This document shows positions 40,069-55,761 of a stretch of 64,000 nucleotides of DNA, piece by piece. The DNA is from Nocardiopsis dassonvillei_B. Lineage in GTDB: Bacteria > Actinomycetota > Actinomycetes > Streptosporangiales > Streptosporangiaceae. A program made the translations under genes and the position numbers. The stretch lies in NCBI RefSeq assembly GCF_964273065.1, contig NZ_OZ186815.1:3720001-3784000 (forward strand), in the 5' to 3' direction. The notes beneath the pieces were generated by a model. The model saw only the letters and a program-made list of their open reading frames with translations. It was not told the origin of the DNA and did not search any database. Within the stretch, counting starts at the first letter, position 1; every line of letters begins with the position of its first letter.

Positions 40069-42039
40069 GTGGCAGACAGCACTCCCCCGAGCCAGGAGAC
40101 ACTGTCCAACCTTCTCCATGAGACGCGCAGCTTCCCCCCGCCGGCGGACCTGGCCGCGAACGCCAACGTCAAGGCCGAGGCCTACGCCGAGGCCGCCGAG
40201 GACCGCCTCGGCTTCTGGGAGGAGCAGGCCCGCAGGCTCCAGTGGGACCAGCCCTGGGACACCGTCCTGGACTGGCAGCCGCCCTTCGCGAAGTGGTTCG
40301 TCAACGGCAGGCTCAACGCCTCCGTCAACTGCGTGGACCGCCACGTCGCCAACGGCCTGGGCGACCGCGTCGCCTACCACTGGGAGGGCGAGCCCGGCGA
40401 CACCCGCACCATCACCTACGCCGAGCTGAAGGACCTGGTCTCCCAGGCCGCCAACGCCCTCACCGAGCTCGGCGTCACCAGGGGCGACCGGGTCGCCATC
40501 TACATGCCGATGATCCCCGAGACGATCGTCGCGATGCTGGCCTGCGCCCGCCTGGGCGCCGTCCACATGGTGGTCTTCGGCGGATTCTCCGTCGACGCCC
40601 TGGGCCAGCGACTGGACGACAGCCAGGCCAAGCTCGTCATCACCGCCGACGGCGGCTACCGGCGCGGCAAGGCCAGCGCCCTCAAGCCCGCCGTGGACGC
40701 CGCGGTCGCCGACCGCCCGGCCGTGGAGAACGTCCTCGTCGTCCGCCGCACCGGCCAGGACGTCGAGTGGACCGACCGCGACGTGTGGTGGCACGACCTC
40801 GTCGACTCCCAGAGCACCGAGCACACGCCCGAGGCCCACGACTCCGAGAACCCGCTGTACATCATGTACACCAGCGGCACCACGGCCAAGCCCAAGGGCA
40901 TCCTGCACACCACCGGCGGCTACCTCACCCAGGCGTCGTACACCCACTGGGCGGTCTTCGACCTCAAGCCCGAGACCGACGTCTACTGGTGCGCCGCCGA
41001 CATCGGCTGGGTCACCGGCCACTCCTACATCGTCTACGGCCCGCTCTCCAACGCCGCGACGACCGTCCTCTACGAGGGCACCCCGGACACCCCGCACCGC
41101 GGCCGGTTCTGGGAGATCATCGAGAAGTACAAGGTCACCATCGCCTACATGGCCCCCACGGCGATCCGCACCTTCATGAAGTGGGGCGACGACATCCCCG
41201 CCAAGTTCGACCTGTCGAGCCTGCGCGTCATCGGCTCGGTGGGCGAGCCCATCAACCCCGAGGCCTACGTCTGGTACCGCAAGTACATCGGCGGAGACCG
41301 CACGCCGGTCGTGGACACGTGGTGGCAGACGGAGACCGGCGCCATCATGGTGAGCCCGCTGCCGGGCGTCGCCGACGGCAAGCCGGGCGCGGCCATGCGC
41401 GCGCTGCCCGGCATCGTCGCCGACGTGGTGGACGAGAACGGGGCCTCCGTCCCCGACGGCGACGGCGGCTTCATCGTGATCCGCGAGCCGTGGCCGTCCA
41501 TGCTCCGCGGCATCTGGGGCGACCCGGAGCGCTACAAGGACACCTACTGGTCGCGCTTCGAGGGCCTGTACTTCCCCGGCGACGGCGCCAAGAAGGACGA
41601 GGACGGCGACCTGTGGCTGCTGGGCCGCGTCGACGACGTCATGCTCGTCTCCGGCCACAACATCTCCACCACCGAGGTCGAGTCCGCCCTGGTCTCGCAC
41701 CCGAGCGTGGCCGAGGCCGCCGTGGTCGGCGCCACGGACAAGGTCACCGGCCAGGCCATCGTCGGCTTCGTGATCCTGCGCAGCGGGGCCGAGGAGGTCT
41801 CCGAGGAGATGATGAAGGCCCTGCGGGACCACGTCGGCGCCTCCCTGGGGCCGATCGCCAAGCCGGCCCGCCTGCTGGCCGTGCCGGAGCTGCCCAAGAC
41901 CCGCTCGGGCAAGATCATGCGCCGCCTGCTGCGCGACATCGCCGAGAACCGCGAGGTCGGTGACACCTCCACGCTCACCGACTCCTCGATCATGGAGGTC
42001 ATCGCCAAGCAGCTGCCCTCCGTCAAGCAGGGCGACTGA
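40069..42039 (+). CDS. acs: Acetyl-CoA synthetase (AMP-forming)
   Basis: 656 residues, normal length. GTG 40069 has AAGGAG 7 nt upstream. The N-terminal ACAS_N region is followed by the adenylation signatures YTSGTTAKPKG and DTWWQTETGAIM, the hinge region LGRVDDVMLVSGHNIS, and the A10 motif RSGKIMRR with the acetylation-controlled Lys near residue 614. It activates acetate to acetyl-AMP and acetyl-CoA. Ends at a 17-bp terminator. The upstream 230 bp contains one TGTGA half-site (near 40037) but no full Crp operator. Confidence 0.97.
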   Translation: MADSTPPSQETLSNLLHETRSFPPPADLAANANVKAEAYAEAAEDRLGFWEEQARRLQWDQPWDTVLDWQPPFAKWFVNGRLNASVNCVDRHVANGLGDRVAYHWEGEPGDTRTITYAELKDLVSQAANALTELGVTRGDRVAIYMPMIPETIVAMLACARLGAVHMVVFGGFSVDALGQRLDDSQAKLVITADGGYRRGKASALKPAVDAAVADRPAVENVLVVRRTGQDVEWTDRDVWWHDLVDSQSTEHTPEAHDSENPLYIMYTSGTTAKPKGILHTTGGYLTQASYTHWAVFDLKPETDVYWCAADIGWVTGHSYIVYGPLSNAATTVLYEGTPDTPHRGRFWEIIEKYKVTIAYMAPTAIRTFMKWGDDIPAKFDLSSLRVIGSVGEPINPEAYVWYRKYIGGDRTPVVDTWWQTETGAIMVSPLPGVADGKPGAAMRALPGIVADVVDENGASVPDGDGGFIVIREPWPSMLRGIWGDPERYKDTYWSRFEGLYFPGDGAKKDEDGDLWLLGRVDDVMLVSGHNISTTEVESALVSHPSVAEAAVVGATDKVTGQAIVGFVILRSGAEEVSEEMMKALRDHVGASLGPIAKPARLLAVPELPKTRSGKIMRRLLRDIAENREVGDTSTLTDSSIMEVIAKQLPSVKQGD

Positions 42040-42050
42040 CCCGGGGGAGC

Positions 42051-42091
42051 GCGGGGCGCCCCGGGCCCGCATCCGGCCCGGGGCGCCCCGC
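42051..42091 (+). terminator. Strong terminator after acs
   Basis: A perfect 17-bp stem (42051-42067 with 42075-42091) around the 7-nt loop CGCATCC, 12 nt after the acs stop. Confidence 0.85.
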
Positions 42092-42239
42092 CGCCTCCGT
42101 ATCCGGGCACGGAGGCTCACCCCGGTGACGAAAGCGGGAGCCCGCGTTGTGCGTGCCGTGAGGGACATCGGCGGGGCCCCGTGTGCGAGGATGCGGAGGA
42201 TCATCCGCGTGTTCGGACCGACAGAAGGGAAACCCCGCG

Positions 42240-42710
42240 ATGGTGGACAAGCCGGGTGCCGCCGGAGAAAGCGACCGCTCCGTCGGCGAACTGGTCTCGG
42301 ACGTCACCGGGAACTTCTCACGTCTGGTGCGCCTGGAGCTGGAGCTCGCCAAGGCCGAGGCCAAGGCCGAGGCGGCGAAGGCGGGCAAGGGCATCGCCGG
42401 GTTCGCCGTGTTCGCCGTCCTCATGCACATCTTCGTCATCCTCCTCTCGGTGACCATCGCCTTCGTCCTGTACGAGGTGGCGGGCCTGCCGGGATGGGCC
42501 TCCTTCGCCATCGTGACCGGGGTCTACCTGCTCATCGCGCTCATGTTCGCCCTGTTCGGCCTGCTCAGCTTCCGCAGGATGCGGGGCCTGGAGCGCACCC
42601 AGCTGACGACCTCGCGCCTGGGCGCCATCCTGCGCCGCGAGATCACCCCGCCGGGATCGGACGTCGCCGCCGCGCAGCCGAGCGGGGCCACGGCCACCGC
42701 CGGGAACTGA
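42240..42710 (+). CDS. Phage-holin-3-like (DUF1469) membrane protein
   Basis: 156 residues: an amphipathic, Ala/Lys/Glu-rich helix (LVRLELELAKAEAKAEAAKA) precedes two membrane helices (FAVFAVLMHIFVILLSVTIAFV, FAIVTGVYLLIALMFALFGLL). This is the actinobacterial Phage_holin_3_6 family, a chromosomal envelope protein rather than a lysis holin. It is paired with the EphE-like hydrolase 10 bp downstream, as in other actinobacteria near marP/acs. Confidence 0.88.
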   Translation: MVDKPGAAGESDRSVGELVSDVTGNFSRLVRLELELAKAEAKAEAAKAGKGIAGFAVFAVLMHIFVILLSVTIAFVLYEVAGLPGWASFAIVTGVYLLIALMFALFGLLSFRRMRGLERTQLTTSRLGAILRREITPPGSDVAAAQPSGATATAGN

Positions 42711-42720
42711 CACCGCCGCA

Positions 42721-43626
42721 GTGCTGGACGATTCGGCCGCCTACGTCGAGGGCCCCTGGGCCCACCGGACCGTCGGGGCCGCGGGAGCGCGCTTCCACGC
42801 CGTCGAGCTGGGCGAGGGGCCGCTGGTGCTGTTCCTGCACGGGTTCCCCCAGTTCTGGTGGGCGTGGCGGCACCAGCTCACCGCCGCCGCGGCGGCGGGG
42901 TACCGCGCGGTCGCCGTCGACCTGCGGGGATACGGCGGCAGCGACAAGACCCCCCGCGGATACGACCCGGTGACCCTGGCCCAGGACGCCGCCGGCCTGG
43001 TCCGCGCCCTGGGCACGCGCCACGCGGTCGTGGTCGGCCACGGCGTCGGCGGCCTGGTCGGGTGGACCATGACCGCCTACCACCCGGGCACGGTCCGGGC
43101 CCTGGCGGCGGTCGCCTCCCCGCACCCGGGCCGGGCGGCCCGGGCGCTGCTCTCCTCCGGCCCGGGCGCCCGCCACATGCTCCAGGCGCAGCTGCCGGTC
43201 CTGCCCGAGCACCGCCTCCTCGCCGACGGCTGCGCCCGGGTCGGCGACCTGCTGCGGGAGTGGTCCGGTCCGGGCTGGCCCGACACCGAGGCCGAAGAGA
43301 TGTACCGGATCGCGTTCTCCATCCCCAAGGTGTCCCACTGCTCCCTGGAGTACCACCGGTGGATCGGCCGCTCCCGGCTGCGCCCGGACGGCCTGCGCTA
43401 CCGGGCGCGCATGCGCACGCCGGTGCGCGTCCCGGTGCTCCAGGTCCACGGCCGCCTCGACCCGCTCTGCCCCCCGGAGGCCGCCCGCGCCTCGGAGCGC
43501 TCGGTGCTCGGGCCCTACCGTTGGAGGGAGATACCCGATGCCGGGCACTTCCCGCACGAGGAGCGCCCGGACGCCGTCTCGGGAGCCCTCACGGAGTGGC
43601 TCGACGATCTCCCCGGCGACGACTGA
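42721..43626 (+). CDS. Alpha/beta hydrolase, epoxide-hydrolase-like, nucleophile missing
   Basis: 301 residues from GTG 42721. HGFPQFWWAWRHQL (oxyanion-hole HGFP) and DLRGYGGSDKTPRGY are typical of epoxide hydrolases (EphE type). The nucleophile elbow, normally G-H-D-x-G or G-x-S-x-G, reads GHGVGG, so Gly replaces the catalytic Asp/Ser. The acid (HGRLDPLCPP) and His (AGHFPHEERP) positions remain. It is thus probably not a normal hydrolase; it may use another mechanism or have a binding role. Operon with the holin-like gene and DUF309. Confidence 0.88.
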   Translation: MLDDSAAYVEGPWAHRTVGAAGARFHAVELGEGPLVLFLHGFPQFWWAWRHQLTAAAAAGYRAVAVDLRGYGGSDKTPRGYDPVTLAQDAAGLVRALGTRHAVVVGHGVGGLVGWTMTAYHPGTVRALAAVASPHPGRAARALLSSGPGARHMLQAQLPVLPEHRLLADGCARVGDLLREWSGPGWPDTEAEEMYRIAFSIPKVSHCSLEYHRWIGRSRLRPDGLRYRARMRTPVRVPVLQVHGRLDPLCPPEAARASERSVLGPYRWREIPDAGHFPHEERPDAVSGALTEWLDDLPGDD

Positions 43627-43643
43627 GGAAGAAGGTGGACACG

Positions 43644-44129
43644 GTGAACGCGGACCGCGACCGCGCCCCGGACGGGCGTGCCCAGAACCAGCGCCCACGC
43701 GACCGCTACGGCCGGCCGATGCCGCACGGCAGCGTCGGCGAGGTGGAGCGGGTGCCCGACGACGCCGAGTTCTCGGCGGAGGAAGGGCTGGAAACGGCCC
43801 AGCGCCTGCTCGACGAGGGATACGCTTTCACCGCCCACGAGGTTCTCGAAGCCGTGTGGAAGTCCTCCCCCGAGCCGGAGCGGGAACTGTGGCGCGGTCT
43901 GGCACAGGTGGCGGTGGGCGTCACGCACGCCCAGCGCGGGAACCCCACGGGCGCCGCCCGCCTGCTGCGCCGGGGCGCCGACCGGGTGGAGGCGTACGGA
44001 CCGGACGCGCCGCACGGAGTGGACACCGCGGGGGCGGCGGCCTTCGCCCGTTCCCTGGCCGACGGCCTGGACGCGGGACGCGTCGGGCCGGGCGACGGGG
44101 TGGACCCCTCCCGGCTGCGACTGCGCTGA
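43644..44129 (+). CDS. DUF309 domain protein
   Basis: 161 residues from GTG 43644 (GTG 43635 is an alternative; GAGGAAGAAGG lies before both). After a polar N-terminus the DUF309 signature appears: ETAQRLLDEGYAFTAHEVLEAVWK and LWRGLAQVAVGVTHAQRGN, with the conserved H-E...E...W pattern. The family is a small helical fold of unknown function. Last gene of the 42240-44129 operon. Confidence 0.88.
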   Translation: MNADRDRAPDGRAQNQRPRDRYGRPMPHGSVGEVERVPDDAEFSAEEGLETAQRLLDEGYAFTAHEVLEAVWKSSPEPERELWRGLAQVAVGVTHAQRGNPTGAARLLRRGADRVEAYGPDAPHGVDTAGAAAFARSLADGLDAGRVGPGDGVDPSRLRLR

Positions 44130-44149
44130 GATCGCAGGGGCTCCTGGGG

Positions 44150-44345
44150 CTCATTCCCGCTTCATGCCTTCATGAGAGCTTTAACGTTAACACCGCATTA
44201 AGTCATTATGCAAGGCAAAGATCGCCGATAAAGGCATTTATCCGTTTTTCGAGATCACCGATGGATCACATCTTTGATCATTCTCGAAAAAATCACTAAT
44301 CCGCTCTCTCCTTTTTTCTTCGGGCTGCGTAGGATTTCCTGATCA
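44150..44345. promoter_or_regulatory. Strongly AT-rich island upstream of hppA
   Basis: About 190 bp with many A/T runs in otherwise very GC-rich DNA, between the DUF309 stop and the hppA leader. It contains a perfect palindrome TTAACGTTAA (44181-44190), GATCA-containing repeats (near 44252-44280) and a TAGGAT box (44330-44335). Such islands are typical targets of Lsr2-type proteins or major promoters. No gene is seen in it. Confidence 0.55.
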
Positions 44346-44536
44346 CCGCCCGTGAGCACGTGGCGCGGGCCGTGGGCAAGAAACCGAAAGTGGCACCGCC
44401 TCGACCCCGGACCACGTGCCGTCGGGCCAGCTCAGGCTCCCTCCGGACGGCGGTACGTGCACGACTTCGCACGGGATTCCCCGTGCTTTGCGTGGACGGG
44501 GGAGAAAAAGGCCGTGCCCGTCGCAAGGAGGACGGA
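44346..44536 (+). promoter_or_regulatory. Long structured leader of hppA
   Basis: If transcription starts after TAGGAT 44330, the mRNA has an untranslated leader of about 195 nt. It can fold a long-range stem GCACGTGG/CCACGTGC (44356-44363 with 44412-44419) and a local hairpin GCACGGG-ATTC-CCCGTGC (44469-44486) followed by TTT, before AAGGAGG (44525-44531). The layout suits leader-mediated control; no known riboswitch class was recognised. Confidence 0.4.
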
Positions 44537-46963
<2,427 letters not shown>

Positions 46964-46970
46964 CCATGCC

Positions 46971-47002
46971 GAGGGGCCGCCGGGGGGACCCGGCGGCCCC
47001 TC
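46971..47002 (+). terminator. Terminator after hppA
   Basis: A perfect 14-bp stem (46971-46984 with 46989-47002) and GGGA loop, 8 nt after the hppA stop. The next gene's -10 box TACTCT follows immediately (47004-47009). Confidence 0.85.
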
Positions 47003-47042
47003 CTACTCTGGGTGGGGACAAACCACGTACTCAGGGGGACGC

Positions 47043-47135
47043 ATGTCGGGAATGAAGGGCCTGTTCGTCATCGTGGGGGTGATGGTGGGGTTCATCGTCC
47101 TGCTCTCCATCGTCGCGACGGTGATCGCGTCATGA
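47043..47135 (+). CDS. 30-aa single-span membrane peptide
   Basis: MSGMKGLFVIVGVMVGFIVL and on to VIAS: almost the whole peptide is one membrane helix. AGGGGG lies before ATG 47043, TACTCT is a likely -10 box about 34 nt upstream, and the TGA overlaps the SixA start as ATGA. SD, promoter and coupling support translation. Function unknown; it may modulate a membrane complex. Confidence 0.65.
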   Translation: MSGMKGLFVIVGVMVGFIVLLSIVATVIAS

Positions 47136-47614
47136 CCGGCCGCACGCTCCTGCTGCTCCGCCACGCCAAGGCCGAGGCCGGCTACGGGGTCATCGACTAC
47201 GACCGCTCCCTCACCGACCGCGGCCACGAGCAGGCCCGCCGGGTCGGCCGCCTCCTCGCGGAGCAGGGCCACACCCCGGACCACGTGATCTGCTCCTCCG
47301 CCAAGCGCACCCGCCAGACGCTCGACGGCGTCCTGGAGGCACTGGACGGCCCCGTCGGGCCGGAGATCGACTACTCGGAGTCGGCCTACACCGCCGGCGT
47401 GGACGCCCTGCTGGAACTGATCACCTACGTCGACCCCGGGGTGCGCACACTCCTGGTGGTGGGGCACAACCCCACCATCGCCCAGCTGGCCGCCACGTTC
47501 GTGGGCAACGAGGCACTGGTGTCGTACTCCCCGGCCACCGTCGCCGCGGTGGACCTCGAGGTCGAGTGGCTCTACACGGCCCCGGGCACGGGGACGGGCC
47601 GGATCCTGAACTGA
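47132..47614 (+). CDS. sixA: SixA-like phosphohistidine phosphatase
   Basis: 160 residues of the histidine phosphatase superfamily: LLLLRHAKAEAG carries the catalytic RHAK, CSSAKRTRQT the second Arg, SESAYTAG the acid region and VVGHNPTI the second His. By family it dephosphorylates phosphohistidine on HPt or phosphotransferase proteins. Coupled by ATGA to the 30-aa membrane peptide. Confidence 0.92.
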   Translation: MTGRTLLLLRHAKAEAGYGVIDYDRSLTDRGHEQARRVGRLLAEQGHTPDHVICSSAKRTRQTLDGVLEALDGPVGPEIDYSESAYTAGVDALLELITYVDPGVRTLLVVGHNPTIAQLAATFVGNEALVSYSPATVAAVDLEVEWLYTAPGTGTGRILN

Positions 47615-47695
47615 GAGCCGGCCCCGGTATGTCATCGGCCCAGCGCACACGCTGTACGGCGACGCGTGCCTCGACTGATCCGCAGGGGCAGTGAT

Positions 47696-47711
47696 TGTGA
47701 CCCGGGTCACA
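47696..47711. promoter_or_regulatory. Perfect Crp-type palindrome upstream of rRNA promoters
   Basis: TGTGACCCGGGTCACA is a full match to TGTGA-N6-TCACA and a perfect 16-bp palindrome. Its centre is about 54 bp before the predicted start of the first rRNA promoter. Confidence 0.7.
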
Positions 47712-47722
47712 CGAGAGATCGT

Positions 47723-47751
47723 TTGCGTCGATCCGAGTCGGGGGGTAATGT
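47723..47751 (+). promoter_or_regulatory. rRNA operon promoter, upstream
   Basis: TTGCGT (47723-47728) and TAATGT (47746-47751) with a 17-bp spacer. Predicted start near 47758. Confidence 0.65.
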
Positions 47752-47882
47752 TCTCCGAGTCGCCTCCGAAGGGCCCAAGGCCCGGGAGGGGCACGACCGA
47801 GCGAGCCGCACGCGAAAGCGGGCGGGCCGGTCGAACTTCTTCTCTCTGAAATTCAGCAGTCCGGAGCAGTGCTGCGGCCATG

Positions 47883-47888
47883 TAGACT
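47883..47888 (+). promoter_or_regulatory. Possible rRNA promoter -10 box
   Basis: TAGACT within the 650-bp rRNA upstream region; no good -35 at 17-18 bp, so it is the weakest of the three candidates. Confidence 0.35.
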
Positions 47889-47959
47889 CGGAGAGTGCTT
47901 CCAAAGGAAACAGCGGAAGCGGTCCTTCACCAAGTCAGAAGGTTCCGGAAAACGCCGGT

Positions 47960-47988
47960 TTGGCGGGACACGGAAACACTGATAAAGT
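47960..47988 (+). promoter_or_regulatory. rRNA operon promoter, downstream
   Basis: TTGGCG (47960-47965) and TAAAGT (47983-47988) with a 17-bp spacer, resembling actinobacterial rrn core promoters. Predicted start near 47995, about 270 nt before mature 16S. Confidence 0.7.
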
Positions 47989-48075
47989 GAAGACACAACA
48001 AAGCGGAAACGCAGACGCCTTCCACGGAAGAGCGACCGGGAAACACGAATCCGGGGCTTGTACGGGAAGAGCGGT

Positions 48076-48096
48076 TGCTTCTTGAGAACTCAACAG
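48076..48096 (+). promoter_or_regulatory. rRNA leader antitermination-type box
   Basis: CTTCTTGAGAACTCAACA in the 16S leader matches the actinobacterial rrn boxA/processing-region pattern (TTTGAGAACTCAACA). It is expected to recruit Nus factors and/or form the 16S processing stem. Confidence 0.6.
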
Positions 48097-48265
48097 CGCG
48101 TGTTCGATTTTTACAGCCAAGTTTGTTTTGGCCCCGTCACACGACGATCAGTGAGATCGGAGTGTGCGAGGTTCCTTTGATTGGACCAGAAGGACATAGA
48201 GCCAGACGGTTCGGTCAGGATTTTCTTCTAGGTTTCCGCACCCTTCGGGGTGGCGGTGCAAGACC

Positions 48266-53257
<4,992 letters not shown>

Positions 53258-53353
53258 CAGATAATTGGGTGCTCGCGCATACGTTTCACATAGCTGGTGG
53301 AAATGTTTCCCGGCTTCGGGGCTCTTTGTTGGGGTTTCGGGGTGTGGGTGTTG

Positions 53354-53474
53354 GTTTCCGTGGTGGTTATGGTGGGAGGGTCACACCCGGTTACATTCCG
53401 AACCCGGTCGTTAAGTCTCCTTGCGCTGATGGTACTGCCCTGTGGTGGGGTGGGAGAGTAGGTTGCTGCCACGG
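53354..53474 (+). rRNA. rrf: 5S ribosomal RNA
   Basis: The terminal helix CCGTGG/CCACGG brackets the conserved core ACCCGGTTACATTCCGAACC and TGGGAGAGTAGG. About 120 nt, 96 nt after 23S. Confidence 0.93.
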
Positions 53475-53491
53475 TTTTTTGTCGGGTTGAG

Positions 53492-53516
53492 AGCCCCCTC
53501 GGTTGAGGGGGCTTTC
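53492..53516 (+). terminator. rRNA operon terminator
   Basis: AGCCCCCTC (53492-53500) pairs with GAGGGGGCT (53505-53513) around GGTT, followed by TTCC; a T-run (53475-53480) also precedes it after 5S. Confidence 0.85.
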
Positions 53517-54377
53517 CCTGTTTGTGGGGGTTGTTGTGGGGGGTCGTCCTGGGGGCGGCCCCCCTTTTTTTGTTTTGGGTGTGGGTGGGTGTTTCTCGGC
53601 CCGGGCTTCAGGGGGTTTCCCGTCGGACCGGGGGCCTCGGCCATAGCCGGAGGGTGGGCCCGGGCCCCGAGCACAGGGGGTTGGGGGAGGGAGAACCTCG
53701 GCCCCGGCCTCAGGGGGGTTGGGGGAGGGAGAACCTCGGCCCCGGCCTCAGGGGGGTTGGGGGAGGGAGAACCTCGGCCCCGGCCTCAGGGGGGTTGGGG
53801 GAGGGAGAACCTCGGCCCCGGCTTCAGGGGGGGTGGACGGACTTGGAGGTTTCCAAAAGGGTCACCATCTGGAAAGGGCGGTCTGTGGTCGCTCCCGGCA
53901 GCAAGCGTTGGTTTCCAAAAGCCCGGCCGTTTGGGAAGGTACAGACGGCGGAGCGTGGGCCCGTCCCGCCGCAGTCGGCGTGCGGCAGACCACCAGACCT
54001 GGGCGTTTGACGGGTGTGCTGGGTGGTGGGGGTTTACGGGGCGGGTGCGCGCGAGGCCTGCCACGCCCGGCCACACAGGTCCACGGAGGAAGGGTCCGCC
54101 TGCAAACCCGCCGGTCGCACCCGACCTCGCTTGTAACACCAGCCCCCGCTGGGGTAACCCGCACCCGAACCGCCCCGGGCACCACAGAGGGGTGAACCCG
54201 AACAGAGACTCCCACCCCGGCCCCAGGGGTGAAGGCCGCAGAGGACCTCTCCCCCTTGGGAACGGCCGGCACCGAACACCCGCCCTGTCACCCACCCTGG
54301 ACCTGACCGGGCAGTCCCGGGACGGTCACTCCCACCCCGCCCCCAACAGGTGAAATCCCCAGAGCAGCCCCAGTCCC
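53517..54377. other. GC-rich non-coding region downstream of rRNA operon
   Basis: About 860 bp with open frames but no credible protein. It holds the 38-bp tandem repeat (53676-53829) and two copies of GGTTTCCAAAAG (53848-53859 and 53910-53921). The rest is unassigned. Confidence 0.5.
53676..53829 (+). repeat. Four-copy 38-bp G-rich tandem repeat
   Basis: Units begin at 53681, 53719, 53757 and 53795 (position of TTGGGGGAGGGAG), nearly identical with exact 38-bp spacing. Each joins GGGGGG, TT, GGGGG, A and GGG, a G-quadruplex-capable pattern on the plus strand, to AACCTCGGCCCCGGCCTCA. The period is not a multiple of three, so it is not a protein repeat. Confidence 0.85.
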
Positions 54378-55649
54378 CTAGAGCGACGTCCCCCCCGTCG
54401 AAGCCGGCTCCGCCTCCCCGTGCAGGTCCGCCGCCTCGATCTCCTCCCGGGTGATCCCCAGAATGAAAGCGATCGTGTCCAGGTACGGCACGTTCACCGA
54501 CGTGTCCGCCTGCTGCCGCACCACCGGCTTGGCGTTGAACGCCACACCCAGGCCGGCCGTCTGGAGCATGTCCAGGTCGTTGGCCCCGTCGCCGACGGCG
54601 ACGGTCTGCTCCAGCGGAACCCCCGCCTCCCGCGCGAAGCGCTCCAGCGTGACCGCCTTCCCCTTGCGGTCCACGACCGGGCCCACCAGGCCGCCGGTCA
54701 GCCTGCCGTCGACGATCTCCAGGGTGTTGGCGGCCGAGTAGTCCAACCCCAGCCGTTCCACCAGCACATCCGTGATCTGGGTGAATCCGCCGCTGACGAT
54801 GCCGCACTCGTAGCCCAGCCGCTTCAGGGTGCGGATGAGGGTGCGGGCGCCGGGGGTCAGCTGGATCTCCTCGCAGACCTCCGTGATCGCGGAGGCGTCG
54901 AGGCCCTCCAACAGCGCGACACGGCGGCGCAGGGACTCCTCGAAGTCGAGTTCGCCGCGCATGGCCTGCTCGGTGACCCGGGCGACCTCCTCCTCACAGC
55001 CCGCGTGGGCGGCCAGGAGTTCGATGACCTCGCCCTGGATGAGCGTGGAGTCGACGTCCATGACGATCAGGTGCTTGGCGCGGCGGTGCAGGCCGCTGGG
55101 CTGGACGGCGACGTCCACGCCCTGGGTGGAGGCCTCCATGGCCAGTTCGGCGCGCAGCTGCGCCAGGCGGGTGGGGTCGCCCGCGGCACCGGAGATCTCC
55201 ATCTCCACGGAGGTGACCGGATAGCTGGACAGCCGCTCGATCCGGTCGATGTTGGCGCCCGCCCGGGCCACGCAGGAGGTGATGGCCCCCAGGGCGCCGG
55301 GACGCAGCGGGTCGGCGAGCACGGTGACGTGCAGCCGTGCAGAGGAGGAGGACTCGCTGACCCGGTTCCGCGCGTCGCCGGGGGCGTAGTCCACCTCCAT
55401 GTCGAGGTCGATCGCGGTCTTGTCGAGGGCGTTGCGCACCTCCTCGAAGACGCGCTGGCGGCTCACCCCGGGGGCGACCCGCTCGTCGACCTCCAGGACG
55501 GTGCCCAGGACGAGGCGTCCGGCCAGGACGACCTGTTCCAGGTCGGAGATGGTCACGGGGAAGACGGAAAGGGTGCTCAACAGTCGCGCGCTGATACCCG
55601 GGCGATCGCGGCCGGTCACCGTCACCAACAACGTGGTTTCATCATTCAT
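54378..55649 (-). CDS. serB: Phosphoserine phosphatase with ACT domains (SerB2 type)
   Basis: 423 residues from ATG 55649 (an in-frame GTG at 55661 is possible). Two ACT-like domains (LLVTVTGRDRPGISARLLSTL at 6-26 split by normal variation, and LHVTVLADPLRPGALGAI near 108) precede a HAD phosphatase: nucleophile DVDST in VMDVDSTLI (near 187), VSGGFTQI, VDRKGKAVTLE with the catalytic Lys, and VGDGANDLDML. It hydrolyses phosphoserine to serine, the last step of serine synthesis, with probable serine feedback through ACT. Monocistronic on the minus strand. Confidence 0.95.
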   Translation of the reverse strand: MNDETTLLVTVTGRDRPGISARLLSTLSVFPVTISDLEQVVLAGRLVLGTVLEVDERVAPGVSRQRVFEEVRNALDKTAIDLDMEVDYAPGDARNRVSESSSSARLHVTVLADPLRPGALGAITSCVARAGANIDRIERLSSYPVTSVEMEISGAAGDPTRLAQLRAELAMEASTQGVDVAVQPSGLHRRAKHLIVMDVDSTLIQGEVIELLAAHAGCEEEVARVTEQAMRGELDFEESLRRRVALLEGLDASAITEVCEEIQLTPGARTLIRTLKRLGYECGIVSGGFTQITDVLVERLGLDYSAANTLEIVDGRLTGGLVGPVVDRKGKAVTLERFAREAGVPLEQTVAVGDGANDLDMLQTAGLGVAFNAKPVVRQQADTSVNVPYLDTIAFILGITREEIEAADLHGEAEPASTGGTSL

Positions 55650-55761
55650 GGCGCCACCCACGGTACTCGGCCGCCCGGTGGCGCCGACGCGCAGGTCTGC
55701 TTCTTTTCCCAGCTAGTTCACTATGTGGACACCGGGCCGGGGTGTCCGCGGGTGCCGGGCG

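Noticed and set aside
53676..53829. CRISPR array
   Set aside because: The units abut with no variable spacers and no cas genes are near.
54034..54807. Frame antisense/overlapping the end of serB and the repeat region
   Set aside because: Out-of-frame continuation of serB; Gly/Arg-rich.
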